This document shows, piece after piece, positions 43,483-51,926 of a stretch of DNA of 64,000 bases. This DNA is from Treponema sp. GTDB taxonomy: Bacteria; Spirochaetota; Spirochaetia; Treponematales; Treponemataceae. Position 1 is the stretch's first letter. The number at the start of each line of letters is the position of its first letter. The notes beneath the pieces were generated by a model, which was not told the origin of the DNA, ran no database searches, and worked only from the letters and a program-made list of their open reading frames with translations. Where the stretch lies: positions 1-64,000 of the forward strand of contig JAKSTN010000015.1 in the NCBI GenBank assembly GCA_024402535.1, in the 5' to 3' direction. Made by a program: the position numbers and the translations under genes.

Positions 43483-44340
43483 ATGGAAATAATTAAGGCC
43501 CAGATTTTAGGATACTGTTTTGGAGTGCGGCGCGCCGTGGAAAAGGCAGAACAGGCACTTGTTGAAAACTCTGACTGTCCGGTTTATTCTCTGGGACCTT
43601 TAATTCATAATAAAACGACTTTGAATCGTCTTGCGTCAAGCGGAATGAAAACTGCGGAAAATATTTCGGAAATTCCTTCTGGTGCTGCAGTTATTATTCG
43701 CGCCCATGGTGTTCCTCCTCAGGTTATTTTTGAGCTTGAGGAAAAAAACTGCCGCATTATTGATGCAACTTGTCCACGCGTAAAAGCAAGTCAGAAAATT
43801 GCTGAAAAAAATCGTGAAAATCTTATTGTTTTTACAGGGGACGCAGAACACGGGGAAGTAAAGGGGATTTCAGGTTACGGTGGAAAAAACTTTCGCTTGA
43901 TACAGAACCTGGAAGACGCCCAGAATCTTTCAGAAAAAAATGAGAGTATATATTTTGAAAAAACTGTACTCTTCAGTCAGACCACTTTTTCGGAAAAGGA
44001 GTTTGATAAAATAAAAAAAGTTCTGGATGGGCGTTTTTCAAATCTTGAGGTATTGAATACAATCTGTCCTGCAACAAAGGAACGACAGGATTCTCTTCTG
44101 GAACTTTGTAAAAAAGTAGATGGGGTAGTGGTTATTGGTGGAAAACAGAGCGCCAATACAATCAGGCTTTTTCAGACAGCCAGGGAGAACTGTGGAAATG
44201 CAGTTCATATTGAAAAAGCTTCGGAACTTCCTGAAGAGTTTTTCAAACTTGATAAAATCGGGATTACAGCAGGTGCATCTACACCTGACGAAATAATAAA
44301 TGAAGTATGTGAGGTTTTGAATGTACGAAGTTCGCGTTGA
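43483..44340 (+). CDS. ispH: 4-hydroxy-3-methylbut-2-enyl diphosphate reductase
   Basis: This 285-residue Fe-S enzyme makes isopentenyl and dimethylallyl diphosphate in the last step of the MEP pathway. The three cluster cysteines are C12 (LGYCFGVRRAVEKA), one in DATCPRVKASQ and one in NTICPATKERQ; the conserved RAHGVP histidine and VIGGKQSANT segment are present. TAAATT lies 6 nt before the ATG and no Shine-Dalgarno sequence is seen. Its end overlaps queD by 20 nt in another frame, so the two are coupled. Confidence 0.95.
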   Translation: MEIIKAQILGYCFGVRRAVEKAEQALVENSDCPVYSLGPLIHNKTTLNRLASSGMKTAENISEIPSGAAVIIRAHGVPPQVIFELEEKNCRIIDATCPRVKASQKIAEKNRENLIVFTGDAEHGEVKGISGYGGKNFRLIQNLEDAQNLSEKNESIYFEKTVLFSQTTFSEKEFDKIKKVLDGRFSNLEVLNTICPATKERQDSLLELCKKVDGVVVIGGKQSANTIRLFQTARENCGNAVHIEKASELPEEFFKLDKIGITAGASTPDEIINEVCEVLNVRSSR

Positions 44341-44719
44341 GGCAGATTTTGCTGCTGCTCATTTTTTGAAAGATTATCATGGTAAATGTGAAAACCTTCA
44401 CGGGCATAATTATAAAGTTTATGCACATGTTTCGGGAAATAAACTGAATGAAGGGGGAATGCTTCTTGATTTTGCATTCCTGAAATCTGCTCTTCGTGAG
44501 GTTTGTAAGGAACTGGATCATACAAATCTGAATGATAATCCTGTTTTCGATCAGAATCCAAGTGCAGAACGCATTGCTGAATTCATTTTTAACAGAATCC
44601 TGGCAAAGCTTCGGGAACAGTATAATCTTGACCTTTCCATTAATTCTCCTGATGGAGTAAAACTATGTGCGGTAGACGTTTTTGAAACAGAAACAAGCCG
44701 TGCAAGATACACAATTTAG
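44321..44719 (+). CDS. queD: 6-carboxy-5,6,7,8-tetrahydropterin synthase
   Basis: This 132-residue PTPS-family enzyme makes carboxytetrahydropterin in queuosine/7-deazaguanine synthesis. The zinc histidines are H14 (AAAHF) and H27/H29 (LHGHNY), the catalytic cysteine is C23, and the C-terminal KLCAVDVFETETSRARY holds the Glu that binds the pterin. The start lies within the end of ispH, with GTGAGG upstream. Other que genes are not in the window. Confidence 0.92.
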   Translation: MYEVRVEADFAAAHFLKDYHGKCENLHGHNYKVYAHVSGNKLNEGGMLLDFAFLKSALREVCKELDHTNLNDNPVFDQNPSAERIAEFIFNRILAKLREQYNLDLSINSPDGVKLCAVDVFETETSRARYTI

Positions 44720-44774
44720 AATTATTTGATTATATTTAAATTACAGGTTTTTAAAATTAAACCGGGAGAAACAT

Positions 44775-45605
44775 ATGGCAGAAAATTGCGATCATAACTG
44801 TGGCGGTTGTTCAAAATCTTGTGAACAGCGAGATCTTAGAGCTCACCTTCGTGAAGGTTCCAGCGTAAAAAAAGTAATTGGTATTGTTTCAGGAAAAGGC
44901 GGGGTTGGAAAGTCCCTTGTAACAAGTCTCTTGGCCTGTAAAGTTAATAAAGATGGTTTCCGTTCAGCTATTCTTGATGCTGATATTACAGGACCTTCAA
45001 TTCCTGAAAGCTTTGGTGTTGGAGACCAGCGTGCAACTGCAAAAGAAAATGAAGACTGTCTTATTCCTGTAACAACAGATTCTGGAATTCAACTTATGAG
45101 TATGAATTTCCTTCTTCAGAATGAAAGTGATCCTGTTATCTGGCGTGGACCTGTAATTGGCGGCGCTGTAAAACAGTTCTGGACTGATGTTGAATGGAAA
45201 GATGTTGATTTTATGTTCGTTGATATGCCTCCGGGAACTGGAGACGTTCCTCTTACTGTTTTCCAGAGCCTTCCTGTAGACGGAATCATTGTGGTTTCAA
45301 GTCCTCAGCAGCTGGTTCGTGTTATTGTAGAAAAAGCTGTAAAAATGGCTAACATGATGAATATTCCTATTCTTGGAATCGTTGAAAACATGAGCTATGT
45401 AAAATGTCCTGACTGCGGTAAGGAAATTACTGTTTTTGGAAAAAGCAACATTCAGGCTATTGCTGACAGCTATGGAATTCCTGTTCTTGCACGTATTCCT
45501 ATGGAAGAATCTACATCTGCTGCAATTGATGCAGGTGATGTTGAAGGCGTTGACTGTCCATATCTGGAAGAAGCCGCAAAGAAAGTAGAAAGTTTATTGA
45601 AATAA
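44775..45605 (+). CDS. Mrp/ApbC-type P-loop ATPase (Fe-S carrier)
   Basis: This 276-residue protein has the deviant Walker A GKGGVGKS (40-47), DADITGPSIPE, DMPPGTGD and the C-terminal KCPDCGKE pair that bridges a [4Fe-4S] cluster at the dimer interface. The N-terminus carries four extra cysteines C5-x3-C9-x2-C12-x3-C16, similar to the NBP35-type N-terminal cluster site. It probably delivers Fe-S clusters. CGGGAGAAAC precedes the ATG. Confidence 0.92.
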   Translation: MAENCDHNCGGCSKSCEQRDLRAHLREGSSVKKVIGIVSGKGGVGKSLVTSLLACKVNKDGFRSAILDADITGPSIPESFGVGDQRATAKENEDCLIPVTTDSGIQLMSMNFLLQNESDPVIWRGPVIGGAVKQFWTDVEWKDVDFMFVDMPPGTGDVPLTVFQSLPVDGIIVVSSPQQLVRVIVEKAVKMANMMNIPILGIVENMSYVKCPDCGKEITVFGKSNIQAIADSYGIPVLARIPMEESTSAAIDAGDVEGVDCPYLEEAAKKVESLLK

Positions 45606-45611
45606 CTCGTT

Positions 45612-45633
45612 AAGGCGCCTTTGGGGGCGCCTT
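45612..45633 (+). terminator. Stem-loop after the Mrp gene
   Basis: AAGGCGCC-TTTGGG-GGCGCCTT followed by TATAAA; GC-rich stem but a short U-run, so some read-through to nadE is likely. Confidence 0.65.
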
Positions 45634-45649
45634 TATAAATGGATAAAGT

Positions 45650-47593
45650 ATGTACGGATTTGTAAAAACTGCCTGCTGCAGCCCTAAAGTAACTGTGGCT
45701 AACCCTGAAAAAAACAAAGAAGAAATTCTTAAAGCGGTAAAACAGGCTTCTGAAAAAGGTGCGCGCCTTATTGTTTGTCCTGAGCTTTGTATTACAGGTT
45801 ACACATGCGGAGATCTTTTTCTTCAGAAAAGTCTTCAGAAAGCCGCTGTAAAAGTCCTGGAAGAACTGGCAGATGAAACTGCTTCTCTGGAGTCCCTTGT
45901 TTTTGTAGGGCTTCCTGTAAGTCAGAATGACGGGCTTTATAACTGCGCCGCTGTTTTGTTTCATGGAGAAGTTCTGGCTTTAATTCCTAAATCCTACATG
46001 CCAAATTATTCAGAATTCTATGAACGCCGTCAGTTTACTCCTTTCAGAGGTGATACCCGTGTTGTAGATTTGTCTTCAAACCTTACAGATATCCCGATGG
46101 GAACAAATATTCTTATTTCTGATGAAGAAAATCCGGAATTTACGGTTGCTGCAGAAATTTGTGAGGATTTATGGGTACCGCTTCCTCCAAGTGTGAATCA
46201 TACACTTGCCGGGGCTACAGTTATTGCAAACCTTTCAGCGGGAAATGAGATTATTGGAAAGGCCGATTACCGTAAAAATCTTGTAAAAAGCCGTTCTGCT
46301 TCAAGTATATGTGCATATCTTTATGCAAATGCAGGAAACGGTGAAAGTACACAGGATATGGTATTCTCAGGCCATAATCTTATTTCTGAAAACGGTACTC
46401 TTCTTGCAGAGTCCCGAATGTTCTCAAGTGATACTATCTATGGGGATGTTGATATAGAACGACTTTGTCAGGAACGCCGTCATACAACTACTTTTGCTGA
46501 CTGTGCTTCAAAATTTGATGTAGCAAACTATATAAACCTGAAAATCAATCTTCTTGGAAACGAGAAGAAAGCTGATTTTGAAAAGAATTTCAGCCGCTTT
46601 GTAGATTCTCATCCTTTTGTTCCTTCAGACAAGCTGAAGCGTTCTGAACGTTGTGCAAGTGTCATCCAGCTTCAGGCAGAAGGCCTTGCAAAGAGACTCC
46701 GTCATATAAACTGTAAAAGTGCTGTTATAGGCCTTTCAGGCGGACTGGACTCAACTCTGGCTCTTCTGGTAACAGCAAAAGCCTTTGATTTATGCGGAAC
46801 ACCAAGAAACTGTATTCATGCCATTACAATGCCTTGTTTCGGCACTACAGACCGTACTTATAATAATGCCTGCAGTCTTGCAAAATCGGTTGGGGCAGAA
46901 TTAATGGAAGTTCGGATTGCCGACTCTGTTCGTTCCCACATGAAAGATATAGGGCAGGATGAAAGTGTTCATGACGTTACTTATGAAAACTGCCAGGCCC
47001 GGGAACGTACTCAGGTTCTTATGGATTATGCCAATAAAACTAACGGCATTGTAATCGGAACAGGAGATCTTTCTGAGCTGGCTCTGGGCTGGTGTACATA
47101 TAACGGCGACCATATGAGTATGTACGGGGTAAATTCGTCTATTCCAAAGACTTTAGTTCGTTATCTTGTTGAATGGTTCAGTGATGAAGCTGAAAACAGG
47201 GGGGATTCAGGCGAATCTGCTGTTTTACGTGACATCCTTGATACTCCTGTGAGTCCTGAACTTCTGCCTCCAGAAAACGGAAAAATCAGCCAGAAAACAG
47301 AAGATCTGGTTGGTCCTTACGAGCTTCACGATTTTTACCTGTATTATCTTCTCAGATTCGGTTTTTCTGCTGAAAAAATCCTTTTTCTGGCTGAACATTC
47401 GGAAGAGCTTAAAAAATATGATACTGAAACCAAGAAAAAATGGCTTTTGAAGTTTTATAAACGCTTTTTCAGTCAGCAGTTCAAGCGTTCCTGCATGCCA
47501 GACGGAGCAAAAGTTGGTACAGTAAACCTTTCTCCACGAGGCGACTGGCGTATGCCTAGCGATGCCGACTGTGCAGTATGGCTTTCAGATTAA
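45650..47593 (+). CDS. nadE: Glutamine-dependent NAD+ synthetase
   Basis: This 647-residue protein has two domains. The N-terminal nitrilase-type glutaminase has the triad E45 (CPELCITGY), K114 (LIPKSYMPN) and C171 (AAEICEDLW). The C-terminal ATP pyrophosphatase domain has GLSGGLDSTLALL near 360, TGDLSELALGWCTYNGDHMS and KRSCMPDGAKVG. It amidates nicotinate adenine dinucleotide with glutamine-derived ammonia. Length fits the long bacterial NadE. The preceding hairpin and the absence of a clear Shine-Dalgarno sequence (ATAAAGT before ATG) leave its start a little uncertain. Confidence 0.95.
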   Translation: MYGFVKTACCSPKVTVANPEKNKEEILKAVKQASEKGARLIVCPELCITGYTCGDLFLQKSLQKAAVKVLEELADETASLESLVFVGLPVSQNDGLYNCAAVLFHGEVLALIPKSYMPNYSEFYERRQFTPFRGDTRVVDLSSNLTDIPMGTNILISDEENPEFTVAAEICEDLWVPLPPSVNHTLAGATVIANLSAGNEIIGKADYRKNLVKSRSASSICAYLYANAGNGESTQDMVFSGHNLISENGTLLAESRMFSSDTIYGDVDIERLCQERRHTTTFADCASKFDVANYINLKINLLGNEKKADFEKNFSRFVDSHPFVPSDKLKRSERCASVIQLQAEGLAKRLRHINCKSAVIGLSGGLDSTLALLVTAKAFDLCGTPRNCIHAITMPCFGTTDRTYNNACSLAKSVGAELMEVRIADSVRSHMKDIGQDESVHDVTYENCQARERTQVLMDYANKTNGIVIGTGDLSELALGWCTYNGDHMSMYGVNSSIPKTLVRYLVEWFSDEAENRGDSGESAVLRDILDTPVSPELLPPENGKISQKTEDLVGPYELHDFYLYYLLRFGFSAEKILFLAEHSEELKKYDTETKKKWLLKFYKRFFSQQFKRSCMPDGAKVGTVNLSPRGDWRMPSDADCAVWLSD

Positions 47594-47617
47594 TTTTTTT
47601 TATTTTTCCAGTTTTTA

Positions 47618-47698
47618 TTGACTAAATCGCCCATATATTCTATTTTTCATTTATAAAATAAAAAATGAAGGTTACTGATGGTGACCTTCATTTTTTTT
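47618..47698 (+). promoter_or_regulatory. potA upstream region: possible promoter followed by terminator hairpin
   Basis: TTGACT (47618-47623), 17 bp, TATTTT (47641-47646) could be a promoter. Directly downstream AAAAAATGAAGGT (from 47662) pairs with a mirrored ACCTTCATTTTTTTT arm ending at about 47698, forming an intrinsic terminator. It may end nadE, or attenuate potABCD if the promoter upstream is real; no better promoter for potA is seen between the hairpin and the start. Confidence 0.55.
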
Positions 47699-47748
47699 AC
47701 TGTCTCGTTTAGAAACAGGTTATTTTTCTTATAAAGGGGTACACTTGA

Positions 47749-48939
47749 GTGAAAGGATGTCAGGTTACCATTGATCACGTATCAAAGAAATTCGGCGATT
47801 TCGTCGCTTTGAACGATGTCAATTTTACAATTAATCCCGGAGAGTTTTTCTCTCTGCTGGGACCTTCAGGATGCGGCAAGACTACTTTGCTCCGCATGAT
47901 CGCTGGCTTTGAATTTCCGGATGACGGGGTAATTCTTTTTGACGATAAGAACGTAGTTCCTTTTTCTCCAAATGAGAGACAGTCCAATACTGTTTTCCAG
48001 ACTTATGCACTTTTCCCACATATGACTGTATATGAAAATGTTGCATTCCCTTTACGCCTTAAAAAACTTCCAAAAGATGAGATCGATGCAAAAGTACGTG
48101 AATACGTGCACCTGGTTCAGCTGGATCAGCATATCAATAAAAAGCCAAACCAGCTTTCCGGCGGACAGAAACAGCGCGTAGCTATTGCACGTGCTCTTAT
48201 TAATGAACCTTCAGTTCTGCTTCTGGACGAACCTCTTTCTGCCCTGGATGCAAAACTCCGTTCAAGTCTTCTCATTGACCTGGATAACCTCCATGACAAA
48301 ATCGGTATTACCTTTATTTACGTTACTCATGATCAGAGCGAAGCTCTTGCTGTTTCTGACCGCATTGCAGTTATGAATAAAGGTAATGTTCTTCAGATTG
48401 GTACTCCATTTGAAATTTATGAAAGCCCTGCAACTCAGTTTGTTGCTGAATTCATTGGTGAAACAAACCTGTTTGAAGCAACTGTTGCTGAATGTGTTCC
48501 ATGTAAGGATACAAAAGGTAATGATGAATATATGGTTACCTGTTCAGTTCCTGCTCTTGGAAAACAGGCTCCACTTCCTACAGACTCTGCAGAAGTTGCA
48601 GCAGGGGACAAATACATGATGGTAACAGACTATGAAGAAACAAAGCCTGGCCAGAAAGTAGCATTTACAATCCGTCCTGAAAAAATCCGCATTACAACTG
48701 ATGTGCCTGATGTTCACGGACGCAAAGATATCAACGTTTTCAAAGGTGTTGTACAGGAGCCTGTTTATACAGGATACCAGACAAAGTTCTATATCAGACT
48801 GGAAAACGGCGCTATGCTGAAAGTTTTCCAGCAGCACAAGAACTTTATGGATGACGGTCCTTCTATCGAATGGAAGGATGAAGTATACGTTTCCTGGTCT
48901 GCAGAAGACGGATACATTGTAGAAGATATCGAGAAATAG
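47749..48939 (+). CDS. potA: Spermidine/putrescine ABC transporter ATP-binding protein
   Basis: This 396-residue ATPase has Walker [10 protein letters not shown] (38-46), Q-loop [12 protein letters not shown], signature [14 protein letters not shown] near 136, Walker [12 protein letters not shown] and the C-terminal TOBE-type domain ([12 protein letters not shown]). It energises polyamine import by PotBC. The start is GTG at 47749 with AAAGGGG about 10 nt upstream; no in-frame ATG lies near. The C-terminal region holds an insert of about 30 residues ([13 protein letters not shown]). It is first of the potABCD operon, 2 nt before potB. Confidence 0.94.
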   Translation: MKGCQVTIDHVSKKFGDFVALNDVNFTINPGEFFSLLGPSGCGKTTLLRMIAGFEFPDDGVILFDDKNVVPFSPNERQSNTVFQTYALFPHMTVYENVAFPLRLKKLPKDEIDAKVREYVHLVQLDQHINKKPNQLSGGQKQRVAIARALINEPSVLLLDEPLSALDAKLRSSLLIDLDNLHDKIGITFIYVTHDQSEALAVSDRIAVMNKGNVLQIGTPFEIYESPATQFVAEFIGETNLFEATVAECVPCKDTKGNDEYMVTCSVPALGKQAPLPTDSAEVAAGDKYMMVTDYEETKPGQKVAFTIRPEKIRITTDVPDVHGRKDINVFKGVVQEPVYTGYQTKFYIRLENGAMLKVFQQHKNFMDDGPSIEWKDEVYVSWSAEDGYIVEDIEK

Positions 48940-48941
48940 TA

Positions 48942-49898
48942 ATGAAAGATAAATCTGAAAAAATCGAAAAATATAAGAAACCTAACCCTGGGCCTTTCTA
49001 CGGATGGCCAATGGGCGTTTGGTTCTGTGTATTCTTTGTTGTTCCTCTTGTAATCATTGTGGCATATTCTTTTATGACCCGTGATGTTTACGGTGGTGTT
49101 CAGCCTAAGTTTACTTTTAAAGCTTACAAACAGATGTTCTCTGCGGCTTACGGAATGATTTTCCTCCGTACTCTGTGGATTACCTGTGTTTCAACAGCAA
49201 TTACAATCCTTATTGCGCTTCCTTGTGGTTATGCTATGGCCAGAAGCAAGCATCAGACTGTACTGCTTATTCTTGTAATCATTCCGTTCCTTACAAACTC
49301 CCTGATCCGTATTTTCGCATGGATGACAATTCTTGGAGATAACGGGCTTCTGAATGATATCTGCCGTTTCTTCTTTAATCTGTTCCACGGATTTTCAAAG
49401 GACGCAGTGTATACAACCCATAAATTCATGTTCACAAAGGAAGCTATTATCCTTGTAAGCATTTACATGTATCTGCCTTATGCCATTCTGCCTATTTTCA
49501 CAGCAGTAGACCGTTTTGACTTTTCACTTCTGGAAGCTGCCCGTGACCTTGGGGCTACAAAAATGCAGTCAATGATCAAGATTCTTATTCCAGGCGTAAA
49601 GAGCGGTATTATCAGTGCCCTGATTTTTACTTTCATCCCAATCTTCGGTAACTATACTGTTCCTCAGATGGTTGGTGGAAAAGATTCTTACATGCTTGGT
49701 AATATTATTGTTGATCAGGTACAGAAAGTTCGTAACTGGCCTCTGGCTTCTGCTTTCAGTATGGTTATTACAATTGTTTCTATGGGAGCAATCCTCTGGA
49801 TGCTTTCTTCAAACAAAAAAGACGATCAGCTGAATAAAAAGAATAATGTAGCAGAAGACACAACTACCACATCAATTTCTGCAGGAGGGGCACAGTAA
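48942..49898 (+). CDS. potB: Spermidine/putrescine ABC transporter permease PotB
   Basis: This 318-residue membrane protein has six hydrophobic segments and the permease EAA loop LLEAARDLGATKMQSMIKI, which contacts PotA. The N-terminus carries a charged stretch before TM1 (WPMGVWFCVFFVVPLVIIV). Its stop overlaps potC by one base (TAATG). Confidence 0.93.
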   Translation: MKDKSEKIEKYKKPNPGPFYGWPMGVWFCVFFVVPLVIIVAYSFMTRDVYGGVQPKFTFKAYKQMFSAAYGMIFLRTLWITCVSTAITILIALPCGYAMARSKHQTVLLILVIIPFLTNSLIRIFAWMTILGDNGLLNDICRFFFNLFHGFSKDAVYTTHKFMFTKEAIILVSIYMYLPYAILPIFTAVDRFDFSLLEAARDLGATKMQSMIKILIPGVKSGIISALIFTFIPIFGNYTVPQMVGGKDSYMLGNIIVDQVQKVRNWPLASAFSMVITIVSMGAILWMLSSNKKDDQLNKKNNVAEDTTTTSISAGGAQ

Positions 49899-50761
49899 TG
49901 TATAATCCATTTAAACAGTTTTCTGAAAAACGTAAGTCTTCTGAAAATGCCCGTCATGCAAAACGTCAGTGGAAAAAACACAACCGCAGATTCAGTTTTT
50001 CAAACTTTGTTTTAGCGCTTTCCATTGTTTTTCTTTTCGTACCGCTTTTTGTAATCATCTTTTATTCGTTCAATGAATCAAAAGATTCTAACTTTACAAG
50101 ATTCAGCTTCATCTGGTATGAAAAACTGATTTTCGATTCAAAGCCTTTGTGGCAGTCTCTGTTCAATTCTTTGATTGTTGCAGTTTCATCTTCACTTGTA
50201 GCAACAATAATCGGAACTCTGGCAGCCATCGGTATCAAATGGTACCAGTTTAAAGGACGTAATTTTATTCAGGCCATCAGCTTTCTTCCAATGGTTCTTC
50301 CAGAAGTTATCATGGGGGTTTCCATGCTGATTTTCTTCAGTGCCATTAAAATGAGTCTTGGCCTTGTCACAATTTTCATTGCCCATACCACTTTCTGTCT
50401 TCCTTTTGTTTACCTTATGGTAAGTGCTCGCGTAGATGAATTTGATTATTCAATCATCGAAGCAAGCCATGACCTGGGAGCAAATGAACGTCAGACTCTG
50501 TTTAAGGTAATTATTCCTGCCATTATGCCTGGTGTTATTTCAGGTTTCATGATGAGTGTTACTATGTCTCTGGAAGACTACGTAATTACTGCTCTGGTTT
50601 CAGGACCAGGAAGTACAACTCTGCCGCTTTACGTTTACAGTATGATTCGTTTCGGTGTCAGCCCTGTAATCAATGCTCTGAGCTTTGTACTTATTCTTAT
50701 CATTTGTGTATTCACAATTATCCTGCGCGGAAGCCTTAAGTCTTTTGCAGCAAGTAAATAA
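49898..50761 (+). CDS. potC: Spermidine/putrescine ABC transporter permease PotC
   Basis: This 287-residue permease has six membrane segments and the EAA loop IIEASHDLGANERQTLFKV. A basic N-terminal tail (about 35 residues) precedes TM1. The region FLPMVLPEVIMGVSMLIFF is typical of PotC. GGAGGGGC lies before the start inside the potB end. Confidence 0.93.
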   Translation: MYNPFKQFSEKRKSSENARHAKRQWKKHNRRFSFSNFVLALSIVFLFVPLFVIIFYSFNESKDSNFTRFSFIWYEKLIFDSKPLWQSLFNSLIVAVSSSLVATIIGTLAAIGIKWYQFKGRNFIQAISFLPMVLPEVIMGVSMLIFFSAIKMSLGLVTIFIAHTTFCLPFVYLMVSARVDEFDYSIIEASHDLGANERQTLFKVIIPAIMPGVISGFMMSVTMSLEDYVITALVSGPGSTTLPLYVYSMIRFGVSPVINALSFVLILIICVFTIILRGSLKSFAASK

Positions 50762-50782
50762 TAAATTAAGGATTAAAAAACA

Positions 50783-51823
50783 ATGAAGAAAATTATTTTC
50801 GCACTGGCAGTTATTGCTGCTTCCTTTGGTCTCATTTCCTGTGGTGGAGATGACAGCACTCTTTATCTTTATAACTGGACTTATTACACTCCGGACGAAG
50901 TACTTCGTGACTTTGAAAAAGAGTTTAACTGTACTGTAAAAGTTGACAGCTACGCTTCAAATGAAGAAATGTATGCAAAACTCCGTGCAGGTGCAAAAGG
51001 TTATGATATTGTAGTTCCTTCACAGGATTATATGAGCATTATGATTGCACAGGGAATGCTTCAGAAACTTGATCAGGCAAAAATGACAAATAAAGGAAAT
51101 CTGAATCCAAAATGTATCGAAAAAATGACTTTCGATCCAAATCTGGAATACTGTATGCCATATTACCTGGGAGCTGCCGGAGTTTCTGTAAATAAGCTTA
51201 AGGTTCCTGGTGGAAACTATGAACGTACATGGAATATCTTCGCAGATTCTAAGTTTAAAGGTCATGCCACAATGATGGACGATATGCGTGAAGTTATGGG
51301 CGATGCTCTGGCTGTTCAGGGAAATTCTGTAAACTCTCTGGATGATGCAGAACTTAAAGCCGCAGCAGACCTTGTTTCTAAAAACTGGAAGCCTAATCTT
51401 GTAAAATTTGATGCTGAAAGCTTCGGTAAATCTTTTGCTTCAGGAGACTTCTGGCTTTGTCAGGGTTATGCTGAAGTAATTTTTGGTGAAGTTCCGGAAG
51501 ATAAATGGGATGAAACAATTGATTTCTTTATTCCACAGGAAGGTGGCCCTGCATATCTGGACAGTCTTTGTATTCTTAAAGGTGCAAAACACGTAGACCT
51601 GGCAAATGAATTCATCAATTACATTCATCGCCCTGAAGTTTATGCAAAGTTCCTGGATGCTTTCCATTTCCCTTGTTTCGTAAACCTGCCTGCTGCAGAT
51701 TACGTTATAACAACTCCAATGTATGAAGCTTCAATGATGGACAACTGTGAACTTAAAAATGACCTTGGCGAAGGTCTTGATAAGTACAATTCCCTCTGGC
51801 AGGACATCCGCTTCGGCGACTAA
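50783..51823 (+). CDS. potD: Polyamine-binding lipoprotein PotD
   Basis: This 346-residue substrate-binding protein has a lipoprotein signal (IIFALAVIAASFGLISC) followed by LYLYNWTYYTPDEVLRDFEK, the PotD/PotF N-terminus that includes the W-x-Y residues lining the amine. The body shows YDIVVPSQDYM and PYYLGAAGVSVNK segments usual for the family. It delivers spermidine or putrescine to PotBC. AAGGATT precedes the ATG. Confidence 0.93.
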   Translation: MKKIIFALAVIAASFGLISCGGDDSTLYLYNWTYYTPDEVLRDFEKEFNCTVKVDSYASNEEMYAKLRAGAKGYDIVVPSQDYMSIMIAQGMLQKLDQAKMTNKGNLNPKCIEKMTFDPNLEYCMPYYLGAAGVSVNKLKVPGGNYERTWNIFADSKFKGHATMMDDMREVMGDALAVQGNSVNSLDDAELKAAADLVSKNWKPNLVKFDAESFGKSFASGDFWLCQGYAEVIFGEVPEDKWDETIDFFIPQEGGPAYLDSLCILKGAKHVDLANEFINYIHRPEVYAKFLDAFHFPCFVNLPAADYVITTPMYEASMMDNCELKNDLGEGLDKYNSLWQDIRFGD

Positions 51824-51832
51824 AATAAACTA

Positions 51833-51872
51833 AGGATTAAATCAAATAAGTCGTTTTATTTGATTTAATCCT
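51833..51872. repeat. Perfect 17-bp hairpin matching the ends of the 16454-16870 element
   Basis: AGGATTAAATCAAATAA (51833-51849) and TTATTTGATTTAATCCT (51856-51872) are exact complements around a 6-nt loop. The outer 15 bases are identical to both terminal repeats of the element at 16454-16870. It follows the potD stop by 9 nt and may also act as its terminator, with a pyrimidine-rich stretch after it. Confidence 0.7.
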
Positions 51873-51926
51873 GCATTTCTTCCTTTCTTTTTTCCTAAAA
51901 TAACAAAAAAAATCCATATTATATGT

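Noticed and set aside
45470-45964. 164-residue minus-strand frame spanning the Mrp end and nadE start
   Set aside because: Crosses two well-supported plus-strand genes; no domain signature.
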